A stretch of 9,102 nucleotides of DNA from Nitrospirae bacterium GWC2_42_7 (GTDB lineage: Bacteria; Nitrospirota; Thermodesulfovibrionia; Thermodesulfovibrionales; UBA6898), in NCBI GenBank assembly GCA_001803645.1, contig MHDW01000017.1, forward strand, positions 1-9,102, written 5' to 3'. This document shows positions 1-5,874 of this stretch, in pieces. Under the pieces are notes generated by a model. That model was not told the DNA's origin. It saw only the letters and a program-made list of their open reading frames with translations, and made no database searches. The stretch's first letter is position 1. Every line of letters starts with the position of its first letter. A program made the position numbers and the translations under genes.

Positions 1-1618
1 TTTTAAATACAGGGCCGGCCACAACCCCGCCGTAATTCTGCCCTTTAGGTTCAAAGATCACAACTATCATTGCGAACTTGGGATTATCAGCAGGTACAAA
101 ACCCACGAATGAACTCACGAACCTGTCTTTCGAATACCGTTTGGTCTTATGATCTATTAACTGTGCCGTGCCGGTCTTTCCTGCAACCTGGTTTCCGTCA
201 ACCGCAGCGCCTATTGCTGTACCGCCTTCTTCAACTACTGTCTTGAGTATGTTTTTGAACGTTGCGGCTGTCCTCTCTGATATGGCCCTATCCCTTTTTT
301 CCTGCTTATAGGCATAGATCGTACGGCCCTCCGGTGTTCTTATCTCAGACACAAGATACGGCTGGACAAGATAACCTCCATTAGCTATTACTGAATAAGC
401 CCTGAGCATCTGAAGAGGTGTAACAGCAACCTCCTGCCCGATAGATATAGCTCCGATAGAGGTTGCCGACCATTTTTCAGGCTTTCGGATCCAGCCCGAA
501 ACCTCGCCGATAAGGTCTATGCCAGTACTTTCTCCAAAACCGAAACGCTTGGCATAATCGTATACCCTGTCTCGGCCGAGTTTAAGCCCGATCATAATAG
601 AACCCACGTTTGAAGATTTCTGTATAACTTCTCTAAAAGTCAGCACCCCGTGTTTATGGGCATCTCTCATGACCTTGCCACCTATCTCGATACCTCCCTT
701 ACTACAGTCAAAAATCGAGTCAAGATTAAATAGTTTTTCTTCTAATGCTGCTGTTCCCACGATCACCTTGAAAGTGGAACCTGGCTCATAGATATCTGTA
801 ATTGCCCTGTTCCTGATCTCATTTCCTTTTGCATTTTTAATATCATTCAGATCATAAGCCGGCCTGTTGGCCAGAGCCAGTATCTCTCCTGTGAAAGGGT
901 CCATCATGATTGCAGAGGCAGCCACAGACTTCCATTTTGCCATTGCAATGTCGAGTTCCTTTTCCATAATATACTGGAGCCCTTCATCAACAGTAAGAAG
1001 CAGATCATTTCCTCTTGCCTCCATATTCACACCTGAAGAAAGCATCCTGCCGCTTGCATCTCTTTCAAAATATACCTTGCCGCCCTCTGCCCTGAGATAT
1101 TTATTATATTTAAGCTCTATGCCTTCGAGCGGCTGATTTTCGAGTCCCACATTTCCGATAATATGAGCAGCAAGCTCACCTCTCGGATAATACCTTTTTG
1201 CCTCGGGTATAAAACCAATGCCTCTTATATCAAGTTTTTTGACTCTGACTGCCACATCAGGCAACAGTTTCCTGTCAACCCATACAAATCTCTTATCAGC
1301 CGCAAATTTGGCCTTTACAATCTTCGGCTCCATGCCTATTATTGTTGACAGGTTGTTCAGCTTTTTCGTATCTATATCAGCTTCACCTGGATCGCAGTAA
1401 AGAGATTCGAGTTCAAGGTTTACTGCAAACTCCCTTCCTCTGCGGTCATAAATAGCGCCTCTTCTGACTTGTATGTCCTCAGTCTTGATCTGCTGCAGTT
1501 TGGCTTTTTCTGCCATAAGTCCATGGTCAACGATCATAAGATTGACCAAACGAAAAATAATCACAAGAAATCCGAAAATTATTGCTGTATTAAGAACATC
1601 TGCCCTTTTCTTATTCAT
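1..1618 (-). CDS. ftsI: FtsI-type class B penicillin-binding protein (peptidoglycan transpeptidase), 3' end cut by window edge
   Basis: This is the septal DD-transpeptidase that cross-links peptidoglycan during division; it is anchored in the inner membrane and acts in the periplasm. The visible 539 residues begin with a short basic stretch and a membrane segment (about residues 8-26), followed by the PBP dimer domain and the transpeptidase domain. All three catalytic motifs are present: SxxK as S281-T-F-K284 (context EPGSTFK), SxN as S335-S-N337, and KTGT starting at K481. The last visible residues (GGVVAGPVFK) are typical of the end of the transpeptidase domain, so little is missing apart from any C-terminal extension. 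ATG at 1618 is the first possible start after an in-frame stop four codons upstream. The ribosome site is weak (CAGG about 12 bases before the start). It is the fourth gene of the mraZ-rsmH-ftsL-ftsI operon and is unusually far (202 bp) from ftsL. A sporulation-type SpoVD paralogue is less likely in this context. Confidence 0.95.
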   Translation of the reverse strand, partial: MNKKRADVLNTAIIFGFLVIIFRLVNLMIVDHGLMAEKAKLQQIKTEDIQVRRGAIYDRRGREFAVNLELESLYCDPGEADIDTKKLNNLSTIIGMEPKIVKAKFAADKRFVWVDRKLLPDVAVRVKKLDIRGIGFIPEAKRYYPRGELAAHIIGNVGLENQPLEGIELKYNKYLRAEGGKVYFERDASGRMLSSGVNMEARGNDLLLTVDEGLQYIMEKELDIAMAKWKSVAASAIMMDPFTGEILALANRPAYDLNDIKNAKGNEIRNRAITDIYEPGSTFKVIVGTAALEEKLFNLDSIFDCSKGGIEIGGKVMRDAHKHGVLTFREVIQKSSNVGSIMIGLKLGRDRVYDYAKRFGFGESTGIDLIGEVSGWIRKPEKWSATSIGAISIGQEVAVTPLQMLRAYSVIANGGYLVQPYLVSEIRTPEGRTIYAYKQEKRDRAISERTAATFKNILKTVVEEGGTAIGAAVDGNQVAGKTGTAQLIDHKTKRYSKDRFVSSFVGFVPADNPKFAMIVVIFEPKGQNYGGVVAGPVFK

Positions 1619-1703
1619 CTGTAAAAATTACCTGCAACAAAAAAACTGATCTCCCTGTTTTCGCTTTTTCAATTCTGACAATCTCATAAAAAACCGAAAA
1701 AAT

Positions 1704-1791
1704 TGTCATTGCGAGGAACGGAGCGACGAAGCAATCTTTTGTTTTAAAAAAAGCATAAAAACGAGATTGCTTCACTTTGTTCGCAATGACA
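1704..1791. repeat. 88-bp palindromic interspersed repeat (MITE-like) between ftsL and ftsI
   Basis: The two arms are imperfect inverted copies. The left arm begins TGTCATTGCGA (1704-1714) and ends GCAATCT (1731-1737). The right arm begins AGATTGC (1764-1770) and ends TCGCAATGACA (1781-1791). The left arm has six more bases between its two matching blocks than the right arm. The centre is A-rich. From memory, this TGTCATTGCGAGG-type element is a dispersed hairpin repeat in many environmental bacterial genomes. It produces a spurious reading frame across 1611-1817 that should not be annotated. Confidence 0.85.
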
Positions 1792-1813
1792 CTTTTCAGG
1801 AGTTCGTTACTCC

Positions 1814-1834
1814 TCACTTCTTACTTCTCACTTT
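1814..1834. repeat. Three-copy heptamer repeat at the end of ftsL
   Basis: Three 7-bp units (TCACTTC, TTACTTC, TCACTTT) follow one another without gaps. They overlap the end of ftsL: the last codons and the TAA stop (plus-strand tta at 1821-1823) lie inside the repeat, so the repeat supplies the final residues of FtsL. A similar three-copy TTCACNN heptamer block lies at 4978-4998. Confidence 0.5.
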
Positions 1835-2189
1835 TTATGATAAAAGAAGCATTAAAAGCCTCTGTTTTGTTTTTCCTCTTAATATGTACAACCTTGACCC
1901 TGTCAGGGAACACAAAATTACGAGCATAAACTGTGCCATCCTGAATTTTACCTTTAAATGAGGCATTAACCTTTTCGAGAGACATAAGCTTGGCCCTTTC
2001 AGCAAGAAGCATCGTCATATCTTTCAGCGCTTCCATCTTTTTTACTTCGAGGCTGCGAAGGTCATAGGCTGTTTTAACCACGTGTGATCTCAGCCATACG
2101 AGACTGAATAAGCCTAAAAGCATGAGCACTACAAAAAGCGGTTTGTATATAAATGATAACATATTGGAGTGTGCTTTAGCATGCATCAT
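1821..2189 (-). CDS. ftsL: FtsL-like cell division protein
   Basis: A 122-residue bitopic membrane protein. A short cytoplasmic N-terminus is followed by one membrane helix at about residues 16-33 (KPLFVVLMLLGLFSLVWL) and a heptad-rich coiled coil at about 36-75, then a short C-terminal segment. This is the layout of FtsL, which joins FtsB and FtsQ to recruit and activate FtsW and FtsI at the septum. FtsL sequences diverge strongly, so the call rests on topology, length and position between rsmH and ftsI, where ftsL is normally found. The start overlaps the rsmH stop by four bases (ATGA), suggesting translational coupling. ATG codons at 2189 and 2186 are adjacent, and I chose the first. The C-terminus is encoded by a heptamer repeat and may have been altered by it. 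Confidence 0.85.
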   Translation of the reverse strand: MMHAKAHSNMLSFIYKPLFVVLMLLGLFSLVWLRSHVVKTAYDLRSLEVKKMEALKDMTMLLAERAKLMSLEKVNASFKGKIQDGTVYARNFVFPDRVKVVHIKRKNKTEAFNASFIIKSEK

Positions 2190-3061
2190 AGTCTTTCCGC
2201 TCCTCTCATTTTTGCGCTTCTCGAAGAAGGATTTACCCGCAGCTCCTCTGTTCCCGGAGTCATCGGCTTCTTCATAAGCTGCTTTAATGTTCCTTGACGT
2301 GCATTGTCCCTGATGAAATTTTTCACGACCCTGTCTTCAATCGAATGGTAGGAGATAACGCAAAACCTGCCGCCTTTTTTTAATATCTTCAGGGATGCAT
2401 CCAGCCCTTTTTTAAGCTCTTCGATCTCTTTGTTAACCTCTATCCTCAATGCCTGAAAAGTCTTTGTTGCAGGATTGATCCTGCCTCTTCTGCCTACGGC
2501 GCCTGATATTATTCCTGCAAGCTCAGAACAAGTGTCGATGCTTTTTCTCTGTCTGAAGGAAGATATTGCCCTTACTATGCGGGGCGCATTATATTCCTCG
2601 CCGTACTCTTTCAATATGCGTATAAGTTCTTTTACAGGGTATCCGTTAACCACATCCCATGCTGAAAAATCCAGTGATCTGTCCATTCTCATGTCGAGCC
2701 TCTCATCAGAATTAAAACTGAAACCCCTTTCCAGGTCCCTGAGCTGCATCATTGAGACGCCGAGATCAAATAAGATGCCATCTACCTCATCAACTCCCTG
2801 AGAATGAAGCAGGGCCCCGATATCCGAAAAATTGCCTTTTTTTAATATCAACCTGCTATCCATCAACTTTTCTCCAGTCCTTTTAAGGGCTTCGTCATCT
2901 CTGTCTATACCGAGAACTTTTCCATTGCTGCCCAGCAGCTTCAGGATCTGCCCGGTATGTCCCCCAAGCCCTACTGTTGCATCTATATAAAAACCGTCCA
3001 TATTCAGGACAAGTATCTCATTCACCTCCCTCACAAGTACCGGGAGATGTTCTGAACTCAT
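2186..3061 (-). CDS. rsmH: 16S rRNA (cytosine(1402)-N(4))-methyltransferase RsmH
   Basis: This SAM-dependent enzyme methylates N4 of C1402 in 16S rRNA, in the decoding centre of the small subunit. It was formerly called MraW. At 291 residues it is close to the usual family length. Visible family features are the N-terminal HLPVLVREV (5-13), the SAM-binding loop DATVGLGGHT (27-36), the acidic strand end GIDRD (51-55), FDLGVS (98-103), the RGFSF and LDMRMD segments, the NPATKTFQALRIEVN block and the late CVISYHSIEDR motif. ATG at 3061 directly abuts the mraZ stop (TAGATG, no gap), and the stop overlaps the ftsL start, so the gene sits in a tightly coupled operon. No key motif is missing. Confidence 0.98.
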   Translation of the reverse strand: MSSEHLPVLVREVNEILVLNMDGFYIDATVGLGGHTGQILKLLGSNGKVLGIDRDDEALKRTGEKLMDSRLILKKGNFSDIGALLHSQGVDEVDGILFDLGVSMMQLRDLERGFSFNSDERLDMRMDRSLDFSAWDVVNGYPVKELIRILKEYGEEYNAPRIVRAISSFRQRKSIDTCSELAGIISGAVGRRGRINPATKTFQALRIEVNKEIEELKKGLDASLKILKKGGRFCVISYHSIEDRVVKNFIRDNARQGTLKQLMKKPMTPGTEELRVNPSSRSAKMRGAERL

Positions 3062-3514
3062 CTACAAACCATAAGCTGCAAGTTTTTCCTCAACTGCTTT
3101 CTTGTCTATCTTTGAGGTGGCCACAACTGCATCCCACTCTTTTCTGTCCCAAAGCGCGACCTTTTCTATCTGGCCGACGATAACAATATCAGATCTCAAG
3201 CCAGCATCTTCCCTGTGCGCAGCAGGGATCAATATCCTCCCCTGTTTGTCTATCTCTGCTTCCTGTGCTGAAGCAATTACTCTTCTCATGAAAAACCTGA
3301 CCTCTTCCTGCATCTTCGGAAGCTGGCGCACCTTCTCCTCAAGCCTGTTCCATTCTTCCTGAGGATATATATGAAGGCACTTATCAAAAGCTGCGTTGAC
3401 TATATATAGTTTTGGGCTATAATTAGAGGAAATAATTTCCCTAAAAGGAGCAGGTATGATAATTCTACCCTTCGGGTCTATGGTGTAATAATACTTTCCA
3501 GAGAAAGCCGGCAT
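3062..3514 (-). CDS. mraZ: Transcriptional regulator MraZ
   Basis: MraZ is a DNA-binding protein that forms ring-shaped oligomers and represses its own dcw operon. With the start at 3514 the protein has 150 residues and two AbrB-like half domains, each with the signature DxxGR: D13-PKG-R17 followed by IIIPAPFRE, and D89-KQG-R93 followed by ILIPAAHRE. I chose ATG 3514 over the GTG at 3535 for two reasons. Homologues begin just before the FxGxYxxTID block, and the GTG lies inside the operator. GGAGG at 3519-3523 (read on the minus strand) precedes the ATG by four bases, a somewhat short spacing. It is the first gene of the operon and directly abuts rsmH. Confidence 0.96.
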   Translation of the reverse strand: MPAFSGKYYYTIDPKGRIIIPAPFREIISSNYSPKLYIVNAAFDKCLHIYPQEEWNRLEEKVRQLPKMQEEVRFFMRRVIASAQEAEIDKQGRILIPAAHREDAGLRSDIVIVGQIEKVALWDRKEWDAVVATSKIDKKAVEEKLAAYGL

Positions 3515-3521
3515 CCATCCT

Positions 3522-3545
3522 CCACTTTCTACCACTATTTACCAC
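3522..3545 (-). promoter_or_regulatory. MraZ operator: three GTGG repeats at 10-bp spacing
   Basis: Read on the minus strand, GTGG occurs three times at exactly 10-bp intervals (plus-strand CCAC at 3522, 3532 and 3542). The block lies between the -10 hexamer and the ribosome site of mraZ, over the expected transcription start. MraZ proteins studied in E. coli and Mycoplasma bind short direct repeats at about 10-bp spacing in front of their own gene. The match in sequence, spacing and position supports autorepression. The third repeat runs into the Shine-Dalgarno (GTGGAGG). Confidence 0.85.
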
Positions 3546-3547
3546 TA

Positions 3548-3576
3548 AATATAATAGAGAATGGGGTTATTGTCAA
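3548..3576 (-). promoter_or_regulatory. Sigma-70-type promoter of the dcw operon
   Basis: On the minus strand a perfect -35 TTGACA (plus 3571-3576) is separated by 17 bp from TATATT (plus 3548-3553), which matches the -10 consensus at five of six positions. The predicted start near 3541 falls inside the MraZ operator, so bound MraZ would block initiation. Confidence 0.85.
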
Positions 3577-3718
3577 GAAAAAAATGAATAAAAATAAAGA
3601 TTTCTGTGCTTTTCCTATATCTTGTGTTGTTAAATTGTGAAACTACTATATATAGGAATATGTGGGTTGGGAAAAATATTAGGCTGGATATTTATTCTGG
3701 ACTGAAATAAATTCTAAA
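3577..3718. other. AT-rich spacer, nothing recognised
   Basis: This stretch lies between the dcw promoter and the possible recombination site behind higA. I see no reading frame with a ribosome site, no tRNA and no clear terminator. It is very AT-rich and contains TATATATAGG-like tracts that could act as an upstream promoter element, but nothing specific can be claimed. Confidence 0.4.
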
Positions 3719-3782
3719 GATATAACGCGGCAGTTTCGCCTCCCAACTCTCAATCCGAGCGTCGAACGACTGGCTGATAATC
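3719..3782 (-). other. Possible degenerate attC-like site behind higA
   Basis: On the minus strand, 11 bases after the higA stop, a 64-bp segment ends in GTTATAT (plus 3720-3726), close to the GTTATAA end of the better site at 5783-5874. Its inner arms pair imperfectly: CAGT-CG-TTCG near the left end against CGAAACTG near the right end, with two unpaired bases on one side, as seen in attC stems. The R' side is poorly conserved. It would close a fourth cassette carrying the toxin-antitoxin genes, but the evidence is weak. Confidence 0.3.
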
Positions 3783-3792
3783 ATGATAGTAT

Positions 3793-4110
3793 TTAGACGT
3801 GAGCAAAAGCAGATAATCTTTTTATCTTATGTATCTCCTTCGCAGTTGACGAGTGAGTTAAATGATAGAGATCCCATGCTACTTGCAAATTAAGCCAAAA
3901 CTGGGCTTCCATGCCAAAAAGCCTCTCCAGACGAAGCGCAGTGTCAGGGGTGATGCCCCGCTTACCATGAATCAGCTCATTAACACGAGGATATGAAACT
4001 CCAAGCTTATCTGCCAACTCACTCTGCGTCATTTTCAGTGGTGTGAGAAACTCCTCAAACAGCATTTCACCAGGATGCGTCGGCGGACCATTTTTAGGTA
4101 TGCGAACCAT
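3793..4110 (-). CDS. higA: HigA-family antitoxin / XRE-type transcriptional regulator
   Basis: A small DNA-binding protein of the HigA addiction-module family. With the start at 4110 it has 105 residues. The N-terminal RIPKNGPPTHPGEMLFEEFL is typical of the family, a helix-turn-helix lies at about residues 27-52 (MTQSELADKLGVSYPRVNEL), and the usual FWLNLQ follows at 71-76. I prefer ATG 4110 because homologues begin with the MxRIP motif. A GTG at 4137 would add nine residues and overlap the antitoxin gene upstream by 10 bp. AAAAGG lies about 12 bases upstream of the ATG. HigA normally neutralises a HigB RNase encoded just upstream, but no HigB gene is present; a VapC-type toxin and its antitoxin take that position. 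It may act as an extra regulator of this operon or be an orphan antitoxin. DNA binding is confident; the partner is unknown. Confidence 0.85.
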   Translation of the reverse strand: MVRIPKNGPPTHPGEMLFEEFLTPLKMTQSELADKLGVSYPRVNELIHGKRGITPDTALRLERLFGMEAQFWLNLQVAWDLYHLTHSSTAKEIHKIKRLSAFAHV

Positions 4111-4127
4111 TTTGTGCTTAGGCCTTT

Positions 4128-4385
4128 TTACTTCCACATCTTTGTGTCTATTTTCTCAAAATCCTCAACATTTTTCTGGAATTCCTTAAAATCTTTTTTG
4201 TCCCATGTGCCTGCCAGATGATCGAGGTCATGATAGACAGCCGTATGCCGTTTTTTCTCGAGGCCAAGTTCTTTCCTCAGAATTTTCAGCAGGGCAGTGT
4301 TAATGCTTGACCCGTCCTGTTTTGCCATATCTTTGAGGGCCTTTTTGGTCATATCATCAAGCCCTCTGATGGTCATTGCTCCCAT
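4128..4385 (-). CDS. vapB: Ribbon-helix-helix antitoxin (VapB/FitA type)
   Basis: An 85-residue protein with an N-terminal ribbon-helix-helix domain (about 4-41, beginning TIRGLDD) for DNA binding. Its acidic C-terminal tail (51-85, YHDLDHLAGTW near its start, ending in KMWK) is of the kind that wraps round and blocks a PIN-domain toxin. It is expected to neutralise the VapC encoded just upstream and to repress the operon. A near-perfect Shine-Dalgarno (AAGGAGG) lies nine bases before ATG 4385 and overlaps the vapC stop codon, which supports this start over ATG 4376. The gene follows its toxin, whereas most vapBC operons put the antitoxin first. The strong ribosome site, against a weak one for vapC, would still favour antitoxin synthesis. 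Confidence 0.85.
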   Translation of the reverse strand: MGAMTIRGLDDMTKKALKDMAKQDGSSINTALLKILRKELGLEKKRHTAVYHDLDHLAGTWDKKDFKEFQKNVEDFEKIDTKMWK

Positions 4386-4400
4386 AGTGGTTATCCTCCT

Positions 4401-4796
4401 TCAGACCCCTTCTCGTAGAAGGAGACCTTCAACATTCCTGAAATGATCGTCATAAGTAAAAAGAGCCAACCCGTATCTCATTGCCGATGCTGCGACCCAA
4501 AGGTCATTGCCCGGTATCGGCTTGCCCTTTTTTTTCAAATCCCAAAAAATCTTCGCATAGAACTCGGCTGTTTCCTCATCGATCAGAATGGTCTCTACCC
4601 TGGGAGAATCCAGAAACTGCGCAAGTTCTTTACGGTTCATAGCCTCTTTGCTGCCTCCTTTAAACCCGCAGTAGAGTTCACCCAAAACAACCATATTGAT
4701 CGCAATGTACTCGGATGATCTGACTACCTCAAGAGCAACAGGGTCATTCCTCTTAAAGGCTGCATACGCATTGGTATCTATCAGTATTCTTTTCAT
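4401..4796 (-). CDS. vapC: PIN-domain toxin (VapC family ribonuclease)
   Basis: A 131-residue PIN-domain protein, the usual size for VapC toxins, which are Mg2+-dependent ribonucleases that cut tRNA or rRNA. The acidic active-site set is complete: D7 in LIDTNAY, E40 in VLGELYCGF, D98 in PGNDLW and D116 in FTYDDHF. ATG 4796 precedes the conserved N-terminal strand (MKRILIDTN) exactly, so the start is secure even though only a weak purine stretch lies upstream. It is the first gene of a three-gene minus-strand operon (vapC, vapB, higA) with 15 bp to vapB. A set of TATCA motifs upstream is a likely operator. Confidence 0.92.
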   Translation of the reverse strand: MKRILIDTNAYAAFKRNDPVALEVVRSSEYIAINMVVLGELYCGFKGGSKEAMNRKELAQFLDSPRVETILIDEETAEFYAKIFWDLKKKGKPIPGNDLWVAASAMRYGLALFTYDDHFRNVEGLLLREGV

Positions 4797-4822
4797 GGTT
4801 CAGCTTTTTGCAATTTATTAAA

Positions 4823-4854
4823 TGATATCACAATAGTATCAATAAATGCTATCA
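4823..4854 (-). promoter_or_regulatory. Candidate operator upstream of vapC (TATCA repeats)
   Basis: The pentamer TATCA (TGATA on the coding strand) occurs three times, at plus 4826, 4837 and 4850. The first copy is part of the 8-bp palindrome TGATATCA (4823-4830). The block ends 27 bases upstream of the vapC start, where a promoter should lie, although I cannot place convincing -35 and -10 boxes. Ribbon-helix-helix antitoxins bind short repeats or palindromes of this kind; HigA could bind as well. Confidence 0.45.
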
Positions 4855-5109
4855 CACTGCTATTTTCCAAATTACTCTTCCTACCCGACAATCTGGAAAA
4901 GATTGGCGTACTCAAAGAACATCAAGAATGACGATGAGACGATAATCTTCAGGCTTTCAGACAGAAACTTTTTACGTTTCACTATTCACCATTCACGGAG
5001 TTTAAGCTTCTTCCTGAAACATGGGAGGGTTTTACGCTGAAATAACTTTCAGGGATACCTCCGAACAAACTGCCTTATAGAAGCGGATACAGTGAAGATT
5101 TTCAGACGA
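4855..5109. other. Non-coding stretch, possibly decayed coding DNA, with a heptamer repeat
   Basis: No reading frame here has a ribosome site or recognisable family. On the plus strand, short open stretches in different frames read like protein: KNDDETIIFRLSDRNF in one frame, then EFKLLPETWEGFTLK ending at a stop near 5041. This could be the frameshifted end of an old gene, but I cannot name it. The two stretches are separated by a three-copy heptamer (TTCACTA, TTCACCA, TTCACGG; 4978-4998), which may have broken the frame. The 4846-5040 frame runs through both unrelated pieces and is not believed to be a gene. Confidence 0.3.
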
Positions 5110-5197
5110 AATTAACAATGAGTTCAGCGGATCCGGCCCAAGAGTTTGCCGGTAAGGCCGCCAACGTATTCCGGGTTCGCTGAAGTGACTGGTCATA
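5110..5197 (-). other. attC-like recombination site (closing the HEPN cassette)
   Basis: Just after the stop of the 192-aa gene, an imperfect inverted repeat pairs 5111-5129 with 5179-5197. The inner seven bases are perfect (CGCTGAA/TTCAGCG), and a further pairing (CCGG) lies inside. On the minus strand the site ends with TTGTTAATT, close to the consensus R'' box GTTRRRY; the R' side is degenerate. The span of about 88 bp is within the attC size range. The evidence is position, stem layout and the TTGTTA end, not a full consensus match. Confidence 0.5.
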
Positions 5198-5200
5198 AAT

Positions 5201-5779
5201 TTATTTTAAATTTTCATACGCTGCGTAAGCGGTACATCTAGCAAGAGCCTGCCAGAAACCAAGATCTTTTAGACTTACCTCAAACTCTACAAGGGGTTCA
5301 TCTCTTTCGGAGCCTTTTCTAGCCCAATAACGAATGCCTGAAAAATCATCTTTGTAGCACCAGTTAGAATGTGCGATGGCATTTCGAAAAGCCCGTATAG
5401 GGTTATTAATAAGATAGTTACAACATTTTTTACTTGAGCTGCCTGAGGGTAGGTGTTTGCGGAGCACGTTAAAACAAGATTCACTCAGGTAAACAAAACA
5501 AATATAATTTTGAGTTATCACTTGGGCTCTTATCACAGCAGGATGGCTAGCAGCATTGTTGACAATATCCATCCAACTCTGAAAGGCTATGAGCTCATCA
5601 TATCTATGTTTGATCCCAACAGGGGTCGCCTCTTTAATTTCACTTTTTGCTTCAACTGGCAACCACCTTACTTCACTTGCAATAATTGTTGCCAGCTTAC
5701 TTGTGTCTTCTTTACTAATTTTAAGCTCGGTCATCAGTTTTTCTGACCAAACTTCCATCTGCCTATCAATGTTTTTCAT
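5201..5779 (-). CDS. HEPN-like protein of unknown function (cassette-borne)
   Basis: A 192-residue, mainly helical soluble protein without signal peptide or membrane segment. The notable motif is R132-NAIA-H137 within NNPIRAFRNAIAHSNW, an Rx4H signature as found in HEPN domains, followed by a GIRYWARKG segment and a C-terminal helix. This recalls the HEPN-like pEK499_p136 family, though I cannot confirm the family without a search. HEPN proteins with an Rx4-6H motif are often metal-independent ribonucleases in toxin-antitoxin, abortive-infection or other defence systems; activity here is inference. ATG 5779 lies only 4 bases from the R'' box of the attC-like site at 5783-5874, and its stop lies a few bases before the next such site, which is typical of an integron cassette. 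No Shine-Dalgarno is visible. No second gene lies in the same cassette, so if it is a toxin the antidote is not adjacent. Confidence 0.75.
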   Translation of the reverse strand: MKNIDRQMEVWSEKLMTELKISKEDTSKLATIIASEVRWLPVEAKSEIKEATPVGIKHRYDELIAFQSWMDIVNNAASHPAVIRAQVITQNYICFVYLSESCFNVLRKHLPSGSSSKKCCNYLINNPIRAFRNAIAHSNWCYKDDFSGIRYWARKGSERDEPLVEFEVSLKDLGFWQALARCTAYAAYENLK

Positions 5780-5782
5780 GAG

Positions 5783-5874
5783 TTATAACAACGACAATCA
5801 TCAGCCGACCCACCACAGACGCTGGGACTGAAAAAAAACGGCTATTCGGGGTCGGCTGGATGAAATTGTTAGCC
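5783..5874 (-). other. attC site (59-base-element type), best example in the window
   Basis: Read on the minus strand, the site begins GGCTAAC (plus 5868-5874, close to R' RYYYAAC) and ends GTTATAA (plus 5783-5789). The outer arms pair as TAACAA with TTGTTA. The inner arms pair as ATCCAGCCGACCC (5849-5861) with GGGTCGGCTGAT (5800-5811), with one extra unpaired C, the kind of extrahelical base that sets strand choice in attC. The opening bases resemble the aadA-type attC (TAACAATTCATTCAAGCCGA) as I remember it. The stop codon of the upstream gene lies inside R', and the next gene begins 4 bases after R''. At 92 bp it is within the attC size range. Confidence 0.75.

Noticed and set aside
867..1400. 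Plus-strand frames opposite ftsI
   Set aside because: They are antisense shadows of a gene with all three catalytic motifs intact.
1611..1817. 68-aa minus-strand frame between ftsL and ftsI
   Set aside because: It is produced by reading through the palindromic repeat at 1704-1791 (the VIANKVKQS-type peptide is a hallmark of translated copies of this repeat) and has no ribosome site.
3515..3535. GTG start extending MraZ by seven residues
   Set aside because: The codon lies within the MraZ operator, upstream of the Shine-Dalgarno, and homologues start near ATG 3514.
4111..4137. GTG start of the HigA-like gene overlapping the antitoxin gene
   Set aside because: Possible because overlapping genes are common, but the family motif MxRIP begins at ATG 4110; kept only as an alternative.
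4846..5040. 64-aa plus-strand frame
   Set aside because: No ribosome site, opens opposite to the vapC operator and mixes two unrelated stretches with a heptamer repeat between them.
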